Below, in pieces: positions 6,768 through 10,930 of a DNA stretch of 10,930 bases (its first letter is position 1; each line of letters begins with the position of its first letter). Source of the DNA: Gamarada debralockiae (lineage: Eukaryota > Ascomycota > Leotiomycetes > Helotiales > Hyphodiscaceae); contig NXFV01000447.1 in the NCBI GenBank assembly GCA_002803225.1, forward strand, positions 1 to 10,930, in the 5' to 3' direction. Made by a program: the position numbers and the translations under genes. The notes beneath the pieces are model-generated. The model was not told the DNA's origin, searched no databases, and saw nothing but the letters and a program-made list of their open reading frames with translations.

Positions 6768-7061
6768 TATTTCTCTTCCCTTAGGATATCTAGTTTTCGA
6801 TCAAATATATATATTTGTGAAGAAGGCGTGACTCTTTTAGATCAACTAAAACGGGTTCCCTACCACTTAGCGTTTAGGGGCCTAATACAGCTCCTAGTAA
6901 TCCTATATATAGATTAAGAGGTCGAAACTAGCTACTTTCTATAAATAGCAAGAAAAGGCAAGCTAGTGAGGTGATAGGTGACGTCTAATAGGCCTACTAA
7001 ATAAAGGTTAAGGGGATTATCCTACTAGATACTATCTAAAAAGCGAGGTAATCTTAAACCT
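6768..7061. other. AT-rich mutated DNA, no gene seen
   Basis: Moderately RIP-mutated sequence that still holds GC-richer islands (AACGGGTTCCCTACC near 6849 and TTTAGGGGCCTAAT near 6872). It may be the end of another repeat element, but no terminal repeat, frame or RNA gene can be supported. Confidence 0.4.
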
Positions 7062-7190
7062 TATATAAACTTAGTATCTATATACTATTTGGTTTTTATA
7101 TATTATTTAGTGTTTATATACCGCTTGGTTTTTATATACTACTTGGTTTGTATATACCACCTAGTATCTATATACTTCGTTTGTATATTA
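7062..7190. repeat. 18-bp minisatellite, about seven units
   Basis: The box TATATAC or TATATAT starts at 7079, 7097, 7115, 7133, 7151 and 7169, exactly 18 bp apart, with ragged outer units at 7062 and 7184. The consensus is close to TATATACYRCTTGGTTTT. It ends a few bases before the proposed start of the Gypsy element. Confidence 0.85.
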
Positions 7191-7899
7191 TCATGAGGTG
7201 ACATTGGGAGTCACGTGCGGGGGCACGGCCATTTAGGCTATTACTACATACAAAGTATAATATATAATATAACATCGCCCTATAACTACCTATCTAATAT
7301 TATAGATATAAGTATTCTGTTCTCTATTCTAAGGAAAGGGCAGAGATTAGTTTCTAGTTATAAAATAAAGATATATTATAACCCTTTAATTATATTTTAA
7401 TAACCTACTAATAATCTTATATAACTTAATCTATTATTAATTATCCTTCTCTAATACTTTAATCTCTTTACTCTCTTAGGGAGATAGTTTATTTTATATT
7501 ATATTAGTATAGTTAGAAAACAGTTCCTCTATAACTTATAGTAACGCTAATAGTTAAGCGGAGAATTCATAAACTAAAGCTTATTACTTTACTTAATATA
7601 CTAATTAGAATCCTAAGATCTCTAGTAGACTAGGTCTAGAAGGCTACTATAAGTCTACTAGAAAGGCTTAAAGTCCTTAGTATTATATTAAGACTAATAA
7701 ATAAATTATTACTTGTCTAATAAGCAAAAATAAAGAATTATAATAATAGAAGGAAATATAATAATTAGAGGAAGAGTAGAGGAATTTATAAAGGAAGTTA
7801 TAGGTAAGAAGTCTAAGTCCTAATAAATTAATATTATAATATAATTAAGCTTAAAGGGAGATAAATACTTTCCTTAAGAGTCTTTAAAGGCCTTATTTA

Positions 7900-8850
7900 T
7901 TAATAGTTTAAACTATTAAGATAGACGAAAATAATAAAAATAAAATTTACTTAGACTTATTAGTAATTAAGTTAAAGCGGCTTTAAGATACTAAGAAGAG
8001 TATTTAAACCTATAATCTAAGTAAATATTATAGTAAGAATTTTAATAAGTATTAGATCTTCTTTAATATTTAAGAGACTATTTTTAAACTTTAGCTATAT
8101 ATATACTACTAATATAGTAAGAGAGTACTTACTACTACTATTTTCTTTTAAGGGGAACTATAAAGACTTTAGTATATAAAGAAAGTAACTTATACCTTAA
8201 CTTTTATCTTATAATAGGAACTATTTAAGACTTTTCTTTGTAATTTTATTATTAACTCTACTATATAAAAATAAGAGACTTTTAAGAGTATATATTCTTT
8301 AAAGTAATAATCTAATAAGATAGTTAATAGATTATTAATATACTTTTATACTTTTAAATCTAAATTAGAAGCTATAAATAAAGTAGATTATATTTGAATC
8401 TTAGAAGTTACTATTAAATTAAAGATCTAAGATTAAATAGTCTATTAAAGAGCCCTTAGTACTTTTCTTAAGTAGATCTTAATAGCTACTAAAGTAGAAT
8501 ATCTTTTATTTAAGAATAAAAATAATAGTTAAAGTTCTAATAAGGATTTATTAAATTATAGTATACTTAAAAATAAGAGCTTTAGATTAAAACCCAAGAG
8601 TTTTAATAACTATAGTAAAGGTATTAACTTAAGCTTTTACTATAAGTAAAAAAAGAATTTATAAAAGGAAAGAGCTAGAGATAGTAAAGAGGAAAATAAT
8701 AATAATATTAGTAGTAGAAATAGATAGAAGCTTACCTAGAATATATCTAATAGTCCTATATACTAGACCTATAATAAGCTAGAGTATTACTCTAGGGATA
8801 TAAAATATAAGAAGTATAATATTTAATTAAAATAACAAAAAGACAAAGTA
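7900..8850 (+). pseudogene. Degraded gag-like frame of the Gypsy element
   Basis: The frame with codons starting at positions 1 mod 3 keeps protein-like stretches between TAA/TAG stops, such as YFYTFKSKLEAINKVDY (about 8341-8391) and KSFNNYSKGINLSFYYK (8602-8652). At about 8632-8673 the residues S-F-Y-Y-K-stop-K-K-N-L-stop-K-E-R sit at the spacing of a CCHC zinc knuckle with all four ligand positions altered; two of those changes are not simple RIP transitions, so this reading is tentative. The location upstream of pol is right for gag. The limits are approximate. Confidence 0.45.
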
Positions 8851-9540
8851 CTTAATACTAAACTAAAGAGAGCTTATACTATTAAAAAGGATTTAAGAAA
8901 AGAAGTAGCTAAGTCTTAAGTATTAATAGACTTAATATATTAATAAGATATATTAATATCTATATTACTCTTTATTAGCCTAGTATTAAAGGGCTAGGTT
9001 ACTATTAATAGGGAATAATAGATAGTAATATAAGCTTAAACTTTATCTAGTCTAATATTATAAAGAAGACTAGCCTAATTCTAAAAGATATATAAGAAAC
9101 GTTCCTTATCTTTAATAATTAGCTATTTACTTCTTACTAAGTATATAAAGTAGATTATAAAGTTAGAGATAGCCTAAGAAAAATTAAGTTATTAATATAG
9201 GTTTTTTATACTACTAATATTAAGGACTACCCTATAGTTTTTAGTATATTATATCTTTAAGATCAAGAGTATAGGTATTATGACTTCAAGCTTAGTTAAT
9301 AGGCTTATATAAACCTATAAGAAACTTCTATTAAGCTATTAAATATAAAGAGTTTTAATACTACTTTAGAAAAGGATTTAAAAACTATTTCTATAGCTCT
9401 TTTTATTTCGAAAAAGTAATATAATTATCTATAAAACTAGTTAATATATTAGTATACTAGTAAAAGCTTTTATTTTTTTGCTTTTAGATCCTTTATTAGT
9501 AGTATTATTAAAGTATCTACTAACTTACTTACTTATATAT
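8851..9540 (+). other. Gag-RT interval; expected protease region, not recognisable
   Basis: Ty3/Gypsy elements encode an aspartic protease here. No DSG or DTG active-site motif can be read in any frame after the mutations. The last part, from about 9483, joins the RT frame (VSTNLLTYILKFKDIF). Confidence 0.4.
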
Positions 9541-9542
9541 TG

Positions 9543-10316
9543 AAATTTAAGGATATCTTTAATATAAAGGAGACTACTAAGTTCTTTAATTAAGGGGGTT
9601 TTAAATATACTATTAAAATAATTAGACTACTATCTTTTAGCTCTTTATATAATCTATTAAGGCCTTAACTTAAGATACTCTATAATTATATTAAGGATAT
9701 ACTTAAGAAGAGATAAATAAAATACTCTATTAGTTTAGTAGATACTCTTATCCTCTTTATACTAAAAAAGAATAGTAGCTTATATTTATATATAGATTAT
9801 TATAAACTAAATAAAGTTACTATTAAGAATTAATATCTATTATCTCTTATTAATAAGACTTTAGACTACTTAATAGGTACTATTATGTTTATAAAACTAG
9901 ACCTTAAGAATACTTATTATTATATTTATATTAAAGAAGAAAATATCTAGAAAATAGCTTTTTATATCTATTATAGATATTTTAAGTACTAGGTCTTATC
10001 TTTTAGATTAACTAATACTCCTATAACTTTTTAGTTATATATTAATTATACTATAGCTAGATTACTTAATAATTTTGTTATAGTCTACTTAGATAATATC
10101 CTTATTTACTTTAAGAAAGATAAGAACTATAAGAAGTATATACTAGAGATACTTAAATAGTTATATAAATATAAGCTATATATAAAGAGGTCTAAGTACG
10201 AGTTTAGTATTAATAAGATTAAATTCCTTAGGTTTATTATTATAACTAAGGGAGTTATTACTAACCTAGTAAGAGTTAAGTCTATAGCTTAATAGCTAAG
10301 ACTTAAATTATTTTAA
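9543..10316 (+). pseudogene. Degraded reverse transcriptase of the Gypsy element
   Basis: One frame (codon starts at 0 mod 3) gives a continuous RT match broken only by TAA/TAG: KFKDIFNI at 9543, ILFILKKNSSLYLYIDYYKL at about 9750-9809, then the catalytic block FIKLDLKNTYY (about 9888-9920), and the active-site segment VIVYLDNILIYF at 10077-10112. The conserved YLDD has become YLDN (AAT at 10095-10097), the outcome expected of a TpG-to-TpA change, so the second catalytic aspartate is gone in addition to the stops. FLRFIIITKGV near 10218 matches the end of the thumb region. It is the best-supported identification in the window. Confidence 0.85.
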
Positions 10317-10930
10317 GAGATTTAAGTATTTTTGGGATTTACGAATTTCTACTAATACTTTATTATAAGGTATTTATATATTACTAGTAGTATAACTAAT
10401 ATACTTATTAGTATAGAGAAAGGCAAGAAATTAAGGCTATTTAAATAGACTAATATAACTAAGAAGAGCTTTTAAAGGCTTAAAGTATACTTTTAAGAAG
10501 CTTTTCTTTTTATTTATTTTGATTTAAATAAATTATATTAAGTTAAGATAAATATATTAACTAAGGCTATTATAGGAACTTTATTATAATAGATTAGTAA
10601 CCTTAATAGTACTAAAAGATATTAGTACTCTATTATATTTTAGTCTTAAAAACTTTCGGTAGTAGAAAAGAATTATACTACTTATAACTAAGAACTATTA
10701 GCTATTATAGAGTATTTTAAGGAGTAGAGGTAATACTTAGAAGGGTCCTAATATACTATAGAAGTAGTTATAGACTATAATAATCTTTAATATTTTATAA
10801 ACGCTAAGTATTTAGAATAGTATTAAGTATAATAGGTAATATATCTAGTAGGTTATAATTTTGAAATTTACTATTAAAAAGATACTACTAACTCTACTAA
10901 TAGTCTAAGCTAGAGACTAGATTATAAAGA
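10317..10930 (+). pseudogene. Degraded RNase H of the Gypsy element (cut at the window edge)
   Basis: It continues the RT frame: VFLGFTNFY (10326-10352) is the RT-RNase H linker; LSVVEKNYTTYN then ELLAIIEYF (10653 to about 10716) is the typical Gypsy RNase H segment; YLEGS then VVIDYNNL (about 10737-10790) corresponds to the usual TDHxNL catalytic box with H changed to Y, a CpA-to-TpA type change; SLS-stop-RLDYK (about 10899-10928) matches the end of the domain just before integrase. Internal stops are TAA and TAG. Confidence 0.8.

Larger units (their letters stand above)
7199..10930 (+). mobile_element. RIP-inactivated Ty3/Gypsy LTR retrotransposon (right end outside the window)
   Basis: A plus-strand element with gag-like, reverse transcriptase and RNase H remains in that order; the window ends at the RNase H/integrase boundary. 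Domain order RT-RNase H and the FLGF-x-NFY linker identify Ty3/Gypsy, not Copia. The left limit is tentative: 7199 is a TGACATTGGG just after the minisatellite, followed by a GC-rich patch (GTCACGTGCGGGGGCACGG), which could be the 5' LTR start, but no second LTR is in view to confirm it and no primer-binding site can be read through the mutations. CpA and TpG are almost absent throughout, and stops are nearly all TAA or TAG. It is non-functional. Confidence 0.75.

Noticed and set aside
7215..7400. 61-residue plus-strand frame
   Set aside because: It lies in the probable LTR/leader of the Gypsy element; composition is AT-driven and there is no domain.
1..10930. tRNA or rRNA genes
   Set aside because: No cloverleaf with a GGTTCRANYCC box in proper context, and no conserved rRNA stretch, could be seen by eye on either strand.

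Overview
The window looks like a repeat-rich, accessory stretch of a filamentous ascomycete (Pezizomycotina) nuclear genome. The main sign is repeat-induced point mutation (RIP). Long tracts (about 1560-4090, 4370-4674, 6326-6721 and 7200-10930) are very AT-rich, full of TpA and almost empty of CpA and TpG. Old reading frames in them are broken almost only by TAA and TAG, as expected when CAA, CAG and TGG decay by C-to-T or G-to-A change. A block of normal composition at about 4675-6325 holds the only intact gene.

Layout from left to right. (1) 1-1559: a probable non-autonomous LTR element on the minus strand. A 138-bp direct repeat lies at 1-138 and 1422-1559, and the interior is made of minisatellites (69-bp units x6, 133-bp units x about 2.5, and scattered short palindromic motifs) with no retroelement gene. 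(2) 1663-3981: one decayed reading frame of about 770 codons from an unidentified repeat family, followed by an 81-bp-period repeat block at 4098-4260. (3) 4326-6764: a 2,439-bp segment bounded by 43-bp terminal inverted repeats (41 of 43 identical) and flanked by TA on both sides, as in Tc1/mariner-type DNA transposons. Its outer parts are RIP-mutated, and the left one keeps a transposase-like open frame. Its core is not mutated and carries an intact 360-codon gene of unknown function with hydrophobic ends. (4) 6768-7190: mutated sequence with no gene, then an 18-bp minisatellite. (5) About 7199-10930: a heavily RIP-mutated Ty3/Gypsy retrotransposon on the plus strand with recognisable gag-like, reverse transcriptase and RNase H remains. 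The window ends before its integrase.

The most interesting point is item 3: a single intact, unmutated gene of unknown function inside a mutated DNA-transposon shell. This suggests gene capture, or a gene insertion into an old transposon. No gene here has a function I can name except the dead retrotransposon. Statements about organism, RIP and transposon class are inferences from base composition and motifs; no search was run.
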